Source: Ketobacter alkanivorans (GTDB lineage Bacteria > Pseudomonadota > Gammaproteobacteria > Pseudomonadales > Ketobacteraceae). Taken from it: a stretch of DNA of 64,000 nucleotides. Under the pieces are notes generated by a model, which was not told the origin of the DNA, did not search any database, and saw only the letters and a program-made list of their open reading frames with translations. A program made the translations under genes and the position numbers. The stretch is from assembly GCF_002863865.1 (NCBI RefSeq), contig NZ_CP022684.1, forward strand, positions 4,469,990-4,533,989, read 5' to 3'. Position 1 is the first letter of the stretch. Each line of letters opens with the position of its first letter. Positions 9,005 to 17,623 of this stretch are shown piece by piece.

Positions 9005-11149
9005 ATGAGTGAAGCTATTCGTTACGAAAAAGACAGTGATAACATCGTCGTATTGACGATGGATATGCCAGGCCAGTCTGCCAATACCATGAATGCGACC
9101 TACAAAACGTCCATGGATGATTGCATTGACCGCTTGGAAAAAGAAGAAAATCTTGCTGGAGTGGTTTTAACCTCTGCCAAGAAGACGTTCTTTGCCGGTG
9201 GCGACCTGAATGATCTGATCAAGGCGACTCCAGAAGTAGCGCAGGAGTTTATGGACGGCGTAACAGCAGTGAAAGATCAGCTGCGTCGTTTGGAAAAACT
9301 GAAAGCGCCAGTGGTTGCTGCAATAAATGGTGCTGCATTGGGTGGTGGTTATGAAATCTGCCTGGCCTGCAACCATCGAATTGCAATCAATGATCGTAAA
9401 ACCAAAATTGGTTTGCCGGAAGTGACATTGGGATTGCTGCCGGGCGGTGGTGGTGTGGTGCGTCTGACCCGACTGCTGGGTTTGGAAGCAGCAGCGCCGT
9501 TCCTGCTCGAAGGTAAGCAGGTCAACCCTGAAGCGGCGTTGAAAGCCGGTTTGATCCATGAATTGGCAGATAATGCGGAAGACATGTTGGCGAAAGCCAA
9601 GGCCTTCTGTAAGGCTAACCCCAGCGTTCAGCAGCCCTGGGACACCAAAGGTTACAAGGTTCCTGGTGGTACGCCGTCTCATCCTGGTCTGGCTATGAAG
9701 CTGCCGATGATTCCGGCCATGCTGAAAAACAAAACCAAGGGCTGTTACCCTGCACCAGAAGCGATTTTGAGTGCGGCAGTGGAATCCTTGCAGGTGGATG
9801 TGGACACGGGCTTCAAAATTGAAGGTCGTTACTTCACTAGCCTGGCTATCGGGCCGGTTTCCACCAATATGATTAAGGCATTCTTTTTTCAGCTGCAGCA
9901 GATCAGCAAAGGCAGCAGCCGTCCTAAAGGTTTCGAGCACCACACTACCAAGAAAGTGGGTATCCTCGGTGCCGGTATGATGGGGGCGGGTATTGCGTAT
10001 TCCTCTGCTATGTCTGGCATTGAAGTGGTGCTGAAGGATGTATCTGAAGAAAACGCGCAGAAAGGTAAGGACTACAGCAAGAAATTGCTGGATAAGGCGA
10101 TCTCTCGCGGCAAGATGACCAAAGAAAAAGCCGAGGGTATTCTGAGCCTGATCAAGCCTACTGGAAATGCCGAAGACCTTCAGGGCTGCGATCTGGTGAT
10201 CGAAGCGGTATTTGAAAAGGTTGAATTGAAAGCGGCTGTAACTCAAGAGGCAGAAGCGCAGATGCTGGCTACCGGCGTGATGGCTTCTAACACCTCAAGT
10301 TTGCCCATTACCGGGTTGGCGCAAGCATCCAGCCGTCCTGCCAATTTCATTGGCCTGCACTTCTTCTCTCCTGTCGACAAAATGCCGCTGGTTGAGATTA
10401 TTTGCGGTAAAGAGACGTCTGATGAAACTCTGGCTAAGGCACTCGATTACGTATTGCAGATTCGCAAGACTCCGATTGTGGTTAATGACGCCCGTGGTTT
10501 CTTCACTACCCGTGTTATCGGTACATACGTGAATGAAGGCTTGGGTATGTTGGCCGAAGGGCTGAATGCTGCCTCTATCGAGATGGCTGCTGCTAAAGCT
10601 GGCTTCCCGGTAGGCACCTTGGCCATAAGTGATGAGCTGAACCTGCAAACCATGCGTAATATTCGTTTGGCAACAGAAGCTGCTTTGAAAGCAGAAGGCA
10701 AATCCCTGCCAAAAGGCGCTACTGACGGTGTCATTGATCGTATGATCGATGAATTCGATCGTGGTGGTAAGTTGGCCGGTAAAGGCTTCTATGACTATCC
10801 GCAAGGTGGTAAGAAGACTCTATGGCCGGGCTTGAAAGAAGCCTTTGGTGCTGGCAGCAAAGAGATTCCCTTTGAGGATATGCAGGAGCGTTTCTTGTTT
10901 GTGCAGTCTCTGGAGACAGTGCGTTGCATGGAGGAGGGCGTGATTGAGAAGGTGGCTGATGCCAATATTGGTTCCATTATGGGTATTGGTTTCCCTGCCT
11001 GGACTGGTGGAGTGGTTCAATACATCAATCAGTATGGCTTGCGCAAGTTTGTTGCCCGTGCCCAGGAGCTGGCTGATAAGTATGGCGAGCGTTTCAACCC
11101 ACCTGCGCTGTTGGTTGAAAAAGCTGAAAAAGACGAAACCTTCGAATAA
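9005..11149 (+). CDS. fadJ: Trifunctional fatty-acid oxidation protein, FadJ-like
   Basis: 714 residues, the length of FadJ. An N-terminal enoyl-CoA hydratase/isomerase domain (about 1-190) carries 'NGAALGGGYEICLACNHRIA' and 'GLPEVTLGLLPGGGGV'. From about residue 315 a 3-hydroxyacyl-CoA dehydrogenase domain carries the NAD loop 'GAGMMGAGIA' and 'GLHFFSPVDKMPLVEII'. It hydrates enoyl-CoA and oxidises 3-hydroxyacyl-CoA, handing the product to the thiolase encoded just upstream, with which it likely forms an alpha2beta2 complex. A GGAGAAG Shine-Dalgarno sequence lies before ATG 9005. The operon ends at a good intrinsic terminator. Confidence 0.92.
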   Translation: MSEAIRYEKDSDNIVVLTMDMPGQSANTMNATYKTSMDDCIDRLEKEENLAGVVLTSAKKTFFAGGDLNDLIKATPEVAQEFMDGVTAVKDQLRRLEKLKAPVVAAINGAALGGGYEICLACNHRIAINDRKTKIGLPEVTLGLLPGGGGVVRLTRLLGLEAAAPFLLEGKQVNPEAALKAGLIHELADNAEDMLAKAKAFCKANPSVQQPWDTKGYKVPGGTPSHPGLAMKLPMIPAMLKNKTKGCYPAPEAILSAAVESLQVDVDTGFKIEGRYFTSLAIGPVSTNMIKAFFFQLQQISKGSSRPKGFEHHTTKKVGILGAGMMGAGIAYSSAMSGIEVVLKDVSEENAQKGKDYSKKLLDKAISRGKMTKEKAEGILSLIKPTGNAEDLQGCDLVIEAVFEKVELKAAVTQEAEAQMLATGVMASNTSSLPITGLAQASSRPANFIGLHFFSPVDKMPLVEIICGKETSDETLAKALDYVLQIRKTPIVVNDARGFFTTRVIGTYVNEGLGMLAEGLNAASIEMAAAKAGFPVGTLAISDELNLQTMRNIRLATEAALKAEGKSLPKGATDGVIDRMIDEFDRGGKLAGKGFYDYPQGGKKTLWPGLKEAFGAGSKEIPFEDMQERFLFVQSLETVRCMEEGVIEKVADANIGSIMGIGFPAWTGGVVQYINQYGLRKFVARAQELADKYGERFNPPALLVEKAEKDETFE

Positions 11150-11180
11150 ATAATTCGAGCAAGTTGTAAGGTTTCAGATT

Positions 11181-11215
11181 AAGCCCGCTACTGGTTTCCC
11201 GGTGGCGGGCTTTTT
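11181..11215 (+). terminator. Rho-independent terminator of the beta-oxidation operon
   Basis: AAGCCCGC (11181-11188) pairs with GCGGGCTT (11205-11212) and is followed by T's to 11215. It lies 32 bases after the fadJ stop and is the clear end of the operon. Confidence 0.85.
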
Positions 11216-11309
11216 ATTGGGTGTTTATTTGGGCTCTGGGTGTGCCTGGGTGGAAAAGCTTTGTCTCCGCAGTGACGCTGTGTCTATACTTTGCACATAA
11301 GGGGGACAC

Positions 11310-12734
11310 ATGGCACGTCAATTTTGTAAATATCATCCACTGGAACCCGCGCTTTGGTATAGCCCGAAGCGGCATATTGCCTTTTGCGAACGCTGCGTCG
11401 ACAGCGGCGAGACGCTGGGGGGTATGGGGCAGGCCCGTTGTTTCGTCAGTGGTGAAGAGCTGGACTATCTGGGCAGCGCTAATACCGCTCAGCCATTCTG
11501 GGATAGGTTGGGGGCTTTCTTCAGGTACCCATTTAAACCAGACAGTCTCATTGTTATTGGCGTGTTTGTGCTCGTAGCTTGGGCCTTGGTGGGCTTAATG
11601 GATCTGACGTCGCTGCCGATTATGCTGATCGCGGGGTTGTGTCTGCTGGCCTGCATTACTCGTTATGGGTTTATGATCATAGAGTACAGTGCCGAAGGTC
11701 GGTTTGATCCGCCAACGTTGCAGGAAACTTTTTCTGAATCCGGTTTCAATGTGTTAGTTCAGCAGGTTGTGGTGCAGCTGATCTTCGCCGGGTTTACCAT
11801 CGCGGTAGCGCTGCTCAACAGTGATTTTTTGAATGTGCTTGCAAACGCACTGGTGCTTTTTGTGGCCCCGGCCAGCATGATGTTGCTGGCTACAGAGAAG
11901 ACTATTGGCGCGGCTATTGTTCCAGGCAGTATTGCGCATCTGATTCGCAGCGTTGGCTGGTCTTACCTGTTGCTGTATGCATTTCTGTTTTTGCTATTGG
12001 GGGCAGAGGCGGCCTTGTTTGAGGTCTTTGTTGAAGAGGTTCCCCCGCAGTACTTTGTGCCGTTGTTTGTCGGTGTCACTCTGTATTTCATGATGGTTGG
12101 CTATCATTTGATGGGCTACGTTATTTTCCAGTACCAGTCAGAAATTGGCTTTGTGGCAGAGGATCAGATGGCGCGTGAGAAACGGCGGCTCAATATTGAT
12201 CCTGTGGATGCCAAGACCGAACTGTTGGTTAAAGACGGGCAATATCAGAAAGCGGCCGATACCCTTACCCGTCACTTGATGGCCAACCCGAAAAGTGTTC
12301 GCCACCATGAAAAACTGTCTAAGCTGCTGCTTGCGCTTCAAGACAAGGATCAGGCATTGGCCCATGGTCAACGCTTCATGAGTGTGTTGCATGAGTTAGG
12401 GGATGAATCCAGGCTGTACTTTTTATTCTGTGGTTATGAACAGTTGGAGCCGTCATTCAAACCGGAAGATCCGGATGTGTTATTAAGCCTGGCAGATCAG
12501 CTTTATAATCGTGGCAAGTTTCAGCAGGTGTGCCATTTGCTGGCTAATCTGCATAAGGTGGCGCCCCATTTCAAGCGCGTGCCTGATGCCTATTTGATCA
12601 TGGCAAAAGCGCTGCTTGAAGGCTTTAAAGACAGCTATAAATCCTCCCAATACTTGAAATATATCAAGGCTAAGCATCCTGATTTCAAACAGTTAGCAGA
12701 AGTGGATCGATTATTGGCTCAGTGTAGCACTTGA
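11310..12734 (+). CDS. Membrane protein with N-terminal Cys/His motif and C-terminal TPR-like helices
   Basis: 474 residues. The first 45 residues hold a C-x-x-H ... C-x-x-C pattern ('FCKYHPLEPA' and 'AFCERCVDSG') likely to bind zinc, in the style of B-box/'double zinc ribbon' N termini. Five or six hydrophobic helices follow (about 75-280) and resemble DUF4013-type integral membrane domains. From about residue 300 the chain is soluble and helical with TPR-like repeats ('LLVKDGQYQKAADTLTRHL', 'LADQLYNRGKFQQVCHLLANL'). Function unknown; the layout suggests a membrane scaffold. AGGGGG precedes ATG 11310. It lies 56 bases upstream of amrS on the same strand and may be co-transcribed. Confidence 0.75.
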   Translation: MARQFCKYHPLEPALWYSPKRHIAFCERCVDSGETLGGMGQARCFVSGEELDYLGSANTAQPFWDRLGAFFRYPFKPDSLIVIGVFVLVAWALVGLMDLTSLPIMLIAGLCLLACITRYGFMIIEYSAEGRFDPPTLQETFSESGFNVLVQQVVVQLIFAGFTIAVALLNSDFLNVLANALVLFVAPASMMLLATEKTIGAAIVPGSIAHLIRSVGWSYLLLYAFLFLLLGAEAALFEVFVEEVPPQYFVPLFVGVTLYFMMVGYHLMGYVIFQYQSEIGFVAEDQMAREKRRLNIDPVDAKTELLVKDGQYQKAADTLTRHLMANPKSVRHHEKLSKLLLALQDKDQALAHGQRFMSVLHELGDESRLYFLFCGYEQLEPSFKPEDPDVLLSLADQLYNRGKFQQVCHLLANLHKVAPHFKRVPDAYLIMAKALLEGFKDSYKSSQYLKYIKAKHPDFKQLAEVDRLLAQCST

Positions 12735-12790
12735 AATGCAGTAACTTGACAACCATATAGAGGGTAGTTGTTTCTAACGCGGGAGCCGCA

Positions 12791-13879
12791 ATGGTTGGTA
12801 CTGATCGCTCTTTTCTGCACGCTACTGAGTTTTGGCACTTGTTATCCGATGGCCGCGTGCAGTGTGATGTTTGCCCACGTGAATGCAAATTACGTGAAGG
12901 ACAGCGCGGCCTGTGTTTTGTGCGGGCCAATATTGGTGCAGAGATTGTCTCAACCACCTACGGTCGATCCAGTGGATTCTGTGTCGACCCCATCGAGAAA
13001 AAACCTCTTAATCATTTTTACCCCGGTTCTTCTGTGTTGTCCTTTGGAACAGCCGGTTGTAATCTTTCTTGTAAGTTCTGTCAGAACTGGGATATTTCCA
13101 AATCCAGAGAGACGGATACGCTGGCCAGTAAAGCGACACCTGAAATGATTGCGCAGGCGGCTTCAGAGGCTGCCTGCAAAAGCGTGGCATACACCTACAA
13201 CGATCCGGTGGTGTTTCAGGAATATGCGATTGATGTGGCGCAAGCATGTAAGGAGAAGGGGGTGTTATCGGTGGCGGTGTCGGCGGGCTACCACAACCCA
13301 GCAGCCCGCAAGGCATTCTATCAGCACATGGATGCGGCCAATATTGATTTGAAGTCCTTTGATGAGGCGTTCTATTGGAAGCTTACTGGTGCTCACCTGG
13401 CACCAGTGCTGGAGACGTTGGAATATATACAGCATGAAACGGATTGCTGGCTGGAAATCACAACATTAGTTATTCCTGAACATAATGACTCGAATGCTGA
13501 AATTGAGGCAATGAGCCGCTGGGTGGTGGATCATCTGGGGCCGGGGGTTCCTCTCCATTTTTCGGCGTTTCACCCTGATTATAAGATGATGAATGTGTCT
13601 GCCACTGGCTTGCAGACACTGGTTCGGGCCAGGGATATTGCAATTGAGCAGGGCCTGAAATACGTTTATACCGGTAACGTCCATAATCGCGAAGGTGACA
13701 CTACCTATTGCCCTGAATGCCACAAAGCGGTTATTGAGCGTGATTGGTACGAGCTTTCACGATGGGAGCTCGTTGATTCCGGAAACTGCCGTTACTGCGG
13801 AGCCTGTATCGAGGGTCGCTTTGATGAGCGCCCTGGAGACTGGGGGCGTAAGCGCATGGCGGTTCGTTTTAGCGAGTAA
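12791..13879 (+). CDS. amrS: AmmeMemoRadiSam-system radical SAM enzyme
   Basis: 362 residues. The [4Fe-4S]/SAM motif is C90-x3-C94-x2-C97 ('GCNLSCKFCQNW'), and 'YTYNDPVVFQEYA' and 'NIDLKSFDEAFYWKLTG' are typical of the AmrS (PflA-like) family. Extra cysteines flank the core: C25, C28, C32 and C42 at the N terminus, and two CxxC pairs near the C terminus ('YCPEC', 'CRYCGAC') that look like a zinc ribbon or auxiliary cluster. AmrS homologues usually sit beside a Memo-like (AmrB) and an AMMECR1-like (AmrA) gene; neither is in this window. The biochemical reaction of the system is unsettled. GGGAG precedes ATG 12791. Confidence 0.9.
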   Translation: MVGTDRSFLHATEFWHLLSDGRVQCDVCPRECKLREGQRGLCFVRANIGAEIVSTTYGRSSGFCVDPIEKKPLNHFYPGSSVLSFGTAGCNLSCKFCQNWDISKSRETDTLASKATPEMIAQAASEAACKSVAYTYNDPVVFQEYAIDVAQACKEKGVLSVAVSAGYHNPAARKAFYQHMDAANIDLKSFDEAFYWKLTGAHLAPVLETLEYIQHETDCWLEITTLVIPEHNDSNAEIEAMSRWVVDHLGPGVPLHFSAFHPDYKMMNVSATGLQTLVRARDIAIEQGLKYVYTGNVHNREGDTTYCPECHKAVIERDWYELSRWELVDSGNCRYCGACIEGRFDERPGDWGRKRMAVRFSE

Positions 13880-14150
13880 TTTGAAAGGTCTGTTCCCCTG
13901 GTAGAGTTGCAATTTCAATGCGTTTAGCCTGCGTAACCTGAGCATGTTCTGGCCCTTTTTTAGCCCATGTGACCAGTTCTTCCACGGCATGTGCAGGGCC
14001 CTGGGCTTCGAATTCAACCCTGCCGTCCCGGAGGTTTCTCACCCAGCCAGTGAGTCCCAGCGTCAACGCCTTCTCCCTTGTGGATGCGCGGAAGTATACG
14101 CCCTGAACCGTGCCCTCGACGATCATGTTTACCCGTTTGCTCTCACTCAT
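13869..14150 (-). CDS. acyP: Acylphosphatase
   Basis: 93 residues, a standard length. 'VEGTVQGVYFRASTREKA' carries the catalytic Arg of the phosphate loop, and 'LTGWVRNLRDGRVEFEAQG' the catalytic Asn. It hydrolyses acyl phosphates such as carbamoyl phosphate in the cytosol. Convergent with amrS; the two 3' ends overlap by 11 bases. Confidence 0.95.
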   Translation of the reverse strand: MSESKRVNMIVEGTVQGVYFRASTREKALTLGLTGWVRNLRDGRVEFEAQGPAHAVEELVTWAKKGPEHAQVTQAKRIEIATLPGEQTFQITR

Positions 14151-14277
14151 TTGTGGCTCCCGTATCTCTTCAGCAGTTTGTTGTCTGGCTGGATTTCAAT
14201 ATACTGTAATGTATCGTTTATGTGCCAGACAGAAAGCTGGTAAAGCATCCGAAGTTCAAAATCAGGGAACCCAATCG

Positions 14278-15036
14278 ATGAAAACAATTATGATCACAGG
14301 TGCCGGTTCTGGCATTGGCCGTGCCGTTGCCACCATTATGTATGAGCAGGGTTGGCACCTGGGGTTGCTGGATGTGAGCCGGGAGCCTCTTAAGACGTTA
14401 TCTGCGGATTGGGATAAGAGTCGATACACCATTGAGGTGGCGGACGTTACGAATGCGGATATGGTCTCTACGGCCATCAATAGCTACATGAAGGGTGTCC
14501 AGCAACTGGATGTATTGTTCAATTGTGCAGGCGTACTTGAGATCGGGGATTTTGAATCCATTGATTTGCATCGCCATCATCAGATATTGGATATTAATAA
14601 TCGCGGTGTGTTGAATTGTTGCTACTACGCCTTCCCTTATTTGCGGGATACAGCAGGTGCCAGGGTGATCAATATGTCGTCGGCTTCTTCATTGTTTGGC
14701 GTGCCCGGCTTTGCCAGCTATTCCGCATCAAAATTTTGGGTAAAAGGCTTTACTGAGTCTCTTAACGTGGAGTGGGCCCGTCACGATATTACGGTGATGG
14801 ACATTGAACCGCCCTTTGTAAAAACACCGATGCTGGAAGGAAAAGAGAGCAAAATCATCAGCCGTTTAGGTGTAAAGCTGGATGCTAATGATATCGCATT
14901 GCAAGTGTTTGAAGCCGTATCTGCCAGCAATATGCATCGACCGGTTGGGTTGGAATATAAAGTCCTCAGAACGGCGAAAAAGCTGCTGCCTGATATTGCC
15001 ACCCGAACTTTAATGAAAGTGTTGTCCGGCTATTAA
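14278..15036 (+). CDS. Short-chain dehydrogenase/reductase
   Basis: 252 residues from ATG 14278, which follows AGGGA by about nine bases. The frame is open further upstream, but sequence before 14278 is not SDR-like. The NAD(P) loop is 'TGAGSGIG', 'NCAGVLEIG' is the NAG motif, and the catalytic Ser/Tyr/Lys set is in 'NMSSASSLFG' and 'YSASKFWVKG'. An Asp after the second strand ('GLLDVS') favours NAD over NADP. Substrate unknown. The region ends in a GC-rich hairpin (15043-15065) shared with the convergent SDR gene. Confidence 0.9.
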   Translation: MKTIMITGAGSGIGRAVATIMYEQGWHLGLLDVSREPLKTLSADWDKSRYTIEVADVTNADMVSTAINSYMKGVQQLDVLFNCAGVLEIGDFESIDLHRHHQILDINNRGVLNCCYYAFPYLRDTAGARVINMSSASSLFGVPGFASYSASKFWVKGFTESLNVEWARHDITVMDIEPPFVKTPMLEGKESKIISRLGVKLDANDIALQVFEAVSASNMHRPVGLEYKVLRTAKKLLPDIATRTLMKVLSGY

Positions 15037-15042
15037 CCGGCG

Positions 15043-15065
15043 GGGCGGCCGTTGCACAGCCGCCC
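15043..15065. other. GC-rich hairpin between two convergent SDR genes
   Basis: GGGCGGC (15043-15049) pairs with GCCGCCC (15059-15065) over a 9-base loop. It lacks a T-run on either strand, so it may stabilise 3' ends or act as a weak terminator rather than a classical intrinsic one. Confidence 0.4.
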
Positions 15066-15077
15066 GCGGCCAGTCAT

Positions 15078-15923
15078 TTAATCTATAAAGAAGTCGGGGA
15101 TCAGTTGGTTGGGCTCCAAGGACTGGTCTACCTGGTAGTGACGCAGGTCGGTAACACCGGCTTGCGCCATGACTTCATCATCAATAAAGAAGTTGCCGCT
15201 GCATTCACCGCTGGGGCGCTTGAATATCTCATAGGCTGCATCCGCCATTATTGCAGGTAGCCGAGACAGTTTAACGGTTGAATCCCCCCCAAGATGGTTC
15301 TGCACCGCAGCAGTGGCGATAGCAGTGCGAGGCCAGAGCGCGTTAAAGGCGATTTGGTCGCGGCTAAACTCCTCGGCCATGCCCAGCACACAAAAGCTCA
15401 TTCCAAACTTGGCCATGCTGTAGGCGAGATGGGGTCCGTACCAGCGTGGGTTGGTGCTGATAGGCGGTGCAAGATTGAGCACATGGGGATTTTCTGCATT
15501 TTTTAAGTGCGGAATGGCGAGCTTGGAACAGAGAAATGTGCCCCGAAAATTTATTTGATGCATCAAATCGAAGCGTTTCATATCAACGGCTAAGGTGCCG
15601 GTAAGATTTATTGCACTAGCATTGTTCACCAGAATATCGATGCCACCGAAGGTATCCACAGCTTTTTGGATCGCGGCGGCTACCTGATCTTCCTCTCTTA
15701 CATCCACCACCAATGGCAGGGCTTTGCCCCCGGCAGCCTCAATTTCCTCAGCAGCTGAGTATATGGTGCCTGGTAGTTTTGGATGGGGCTCTGTGGTCTT
15801 TGCGGCAACCACGATGTTGGCTCCGTCTTTAGCGGCTTTCAGCGCGATCTCCTTACCAATTCCGCGACTTGCGCCGGTGATGAAAAGTGTTTTGTTGGCC
15901 AGGTTTTGCTGTGGCTTTGACAT
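15078..15923 (-). CDS. SDR-family oxidoreductase, HSDL2-like
   Basis: 281 residues. Cofactor loop 'TGASRGIG' followed by 'AAKTTEPHPKLPGTIYSAAEEIEAAGG', the long insert typical of HSDL2-like SDRs. 'NNASAINLTGT' and 'YSMAKFGMS' give the NAG-like and YxxxK motifs; the usual catalytic Ser position reads 'LNLAPPIS'. HSDL2-type enzymes are linked to lipid metabolism, which suits the beta-oxidation genes nearby, but the substrate is unknown. Monocistronic. Confidence 0.88.
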   Translation of the reverse strand: MSKPQQNLANKTLFITGASRGIGKEIALKAAKDGANIVVAAKTTEPHPKLPGTIYSAAEEIEAAGGKALPLVVDVREEDQVAAAIQKAVDTFGGIDILVNNASAINLTGTLAVDMKRFDLMHQINFRGTFLCSKLAIPHLKNAENPHVLNLAPPISTNPRWYGPHLAYSMAKFGMSFCVLGMAEEFSRDQIAFNALWPRTAIATAAVQNHLGGDSTVKLSRLPAIMADAAYEIFKRPSGECSGNFFIDDEVMAQAGVTDLRHYQVDQSLEPNQLIPDFFID

Positions 15924-16292
15924 GTTTTTGTACCTCAGTTTTGGGTGCTTTCAGCCTTACTATAAAACACATTTTAGATCGGAAAAGCCGGATGCATAGC
16001 AGGGTGAATGATTTGTTAATTTTGGCCGTTACATCCTGGTGCAGGTCGATGCCCTGATTTTGGGCGCTAAATTCTGGCCCGACTATTGCTTTTTGGAGGC
16101 TGTATTGTTGCAAAGTGATGACAGTCGGTTTGCTGCAGTGTGGTATTTAATTTAAATCATGCAGGCCAATGAAACGCTTTTGAACGTTTTCAGCATGGTG
16201 ATGAGTGGGGGCACAGAGCAATACGTGTATGAGTTTGAATTTGTTTCATGTGAATTTTGATTGTTCTTTGAATGTATCTTAGGAGTACAACC
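15924..16292. promoter_or_regulatory. Intergenic region before the porin
   Basis: About 370 bases without a credible gene between the divergent SDR and porin genes. An imperfect dyad AAACG-N8-CGTTT lies at 16172-16189 and may be an operator for the porin. No clear -35/-10 pair was found; the stretch before the porin is AT-rich. Confidence 0.25.
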
Positions 16293-17567
16293 ATGGCTAA
16301 CACCAAACCAGTGGCAAAAGTGATTGCGATCAGCTCTTTGTTGAGCGCAATGGGCGTTGCAATTCCCTATAACGCGATGGCAGCTGACACCATCGAGGGC
16401 GCGTTGAAAGAAAGCACAGTGAAGCTCAGTTTGCGTCCGCGTTATGAAAAGGTTGATACCGAAGCGCTTGCCACCGGCACTGAAGCCAGCTCAGAGGCGT
16501 TTACGTTGAAAACCCGTTTAACCTACACCACGGGCAGTTTTTTTGATGTTTCTGCTGTGCTTGAATTTGATGATGTGACGTCGTTAAAGAGTGTTGATTA
16601 CAATGATGGAACGGGCAATGGTGGCGATAATCCAGCTATAGTGGATCCTGAAGGCACTGAAGTGAATCAGGCGTATCTCTCGTTTAAAGGCTTATCCGAT
16701 ACTGACTTTAAATGGGGGCGTCAGCGAATATTGCTCGACAATCAGCGTTTCGTTGGCGGTGTTGGTTGGCGGCAGAACGAACAGACCTACGATGCATTTT
16801 CTGTCGGTAATACCAGCGTGCCTGGGTTAACGGCTTTTTATGCTCACATCTCGAATGTAAATCGAATTTTTGGTGAGCAGGCCGCGGCAGGTGATCACCA
16901 TCAGGATACCAGCCTACTGAATGTGGGCTATCAATTTGATGGTATTGGAAAACTGAGTGCCTATTACTACGATATCGATAATCAGGACCCAACCGCACTG
17001 GGACTTGCCAACACGACCATGGGGATTCGCTTTGCCGGTGCCGCAGATCTTGATGCAGTTAAAATCGATTATGAGCTGGAATACGCGGATCAGGAGGAAA
17101 CGGGAGACAACCCCATAGATTACTCAGCAGATTATACTCTGATCAGTCTGTCTGGCACCATGAGCGGGTTTACATTGGGGATTGCCCAGGAAACATTGGG
17201 TGCGGATGACCAGGCGGGCAAGGGTTTTACCACCTCGTTGGCCACGTTGCACAAGTTCCAGGGTTGGGCTGATGTCTTTCTGGGCACACCTGCCAGTGGC
17301 GTAGAAGATATGTACGTAACCTTTAAGGCTGGCTTGCCTTGGGGTATGGCCTTCATCGCTATGTATCATGACTTTGAAAGTGCAGAAGACGTAGCCAGCG
17401 GGTCTGATTTCGGCTCTGAACTGGATATGGCGCTGACCAAGAAGTTCGACAATGGCGCAACGCTACAATTGAAATATGCTGATTTCAGTGGCGAGGAGGA
17501 TGCAGCTTTCGCCGGGGCTACCAGTGATGTGACCAAGGTTTGGTTCACGGCCACCTATGCTATTTAG
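16293..17567 (+). CDS. Outer-membrane porin, alginate-export-like family
   Basis: 424 residues. A Sec signal peptide ends near 'NAMAADTIEGAL'. The mature chain is acidic, built of alternating beta strands, and ends in 'WFTATYAI', an aromatic/hydrophobic last strand as in barrel proteins. Segments such as 'RLTYTTGSFFDVSAVLEF', 'WGRQRILLDNQRFVGGVGWRQNEQTYDAF' (split across strands) and 'TEVNQAYLSFKG' match the alginate-export/phosphate-selective porin group common in marine gammaproteobacteria. AGGAG precedes ATG 16293; an in-frame ATG at 16272 lacks a ribosome site. The substrate is unknown. Confidence 0.85.
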   Translation: MANTKPVAKVIAISSLLSAMGVAIPYNAMAADTIEGALKESTVKLSLRPRYEKVDTEALATGTEASSEAFTLKTRLTYTTGSFFDVSAVLEFDDVTSLKSVDYNDGTGNGGDNPAIVDPEGTEVNQAYLSFKGLSDTDFKWGRQRILLDNQRFVGGVGWRQNEQTYDAFSVGNTSVPGLTAFYAHISNVNRIFGEQAAAGDHHQDTSLLNVGYQFDGIGKLSAYYYDIDNQDPTALGLANTTMGIRFAGAADLDAVKIDYELEYADQEETGDNPIDYSADYTLISLSGTMSGFTLGIAQETLGADDQAGKGFTTSLATLHKFQGWADVFLGTPASGVEDMYVTFKAGLPWGMAFIAMYHDFESAEDVASGSDFGSELDMALTKKFDNGATLQLKYADFSGEEDAAFAGATSDVTKVWFTATYAI

Positions 17568-17589
17568 TCAGTAGTTTGGTTTGAGGGTT

Positions 17590-17616
17590 AATGGGCACCC
17601 TGACACGGTGCCCATT
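17590..17616. terminator. Perfect 10-bp hairpin between porin and carbonic anhydrase
   Basis: AATGGGCACC (17590-17599) and GGTGCCCATT (17607-17616) form a perfect stem with a 7-base loop, placed between two convergent stops. No T-run follows on either strand, so it is a possible bidirectional or Rho-assisted end rather than a textbook terminator. Confidence 0.5.
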
Positions 17617-17623
17617 GATGTGC

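Noticed and set aside
8454..9005. 183-codon minus-strand frame across the thiolase 3' end
   Set aside because: Antisense to thiolase with a His/Gln/Thr-rich translation; no ribosome site or family.
9167..10246. 359-codon open frame on the minus strand inside fadJ
   Set aside because: It lies wholly antisense to a strongly conserved enzyme, has low-complexity Phe/Gln/His-rich translation, and resembles no protein; a shadow of fadJ codon usage.
14110..14277. Upstream extension of the SDR gene to 14110
   Set aside because: It would overlap the divergent acyP coding start, and the extra residues are not SDR-like; ATG 14278 has AGGGA.
16172..16189. AAACG-N8-CGTTT as a PsrA operator
   Set aside because: Spacing does not fit the known PsrA site; kept only as an unassigned dyad.
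17590..17616. Hairpin called as a textbook intrinsic terminator
   Set aside because: Perfect stem but no T-run on either strand, so kept only as a possible weak terminator.
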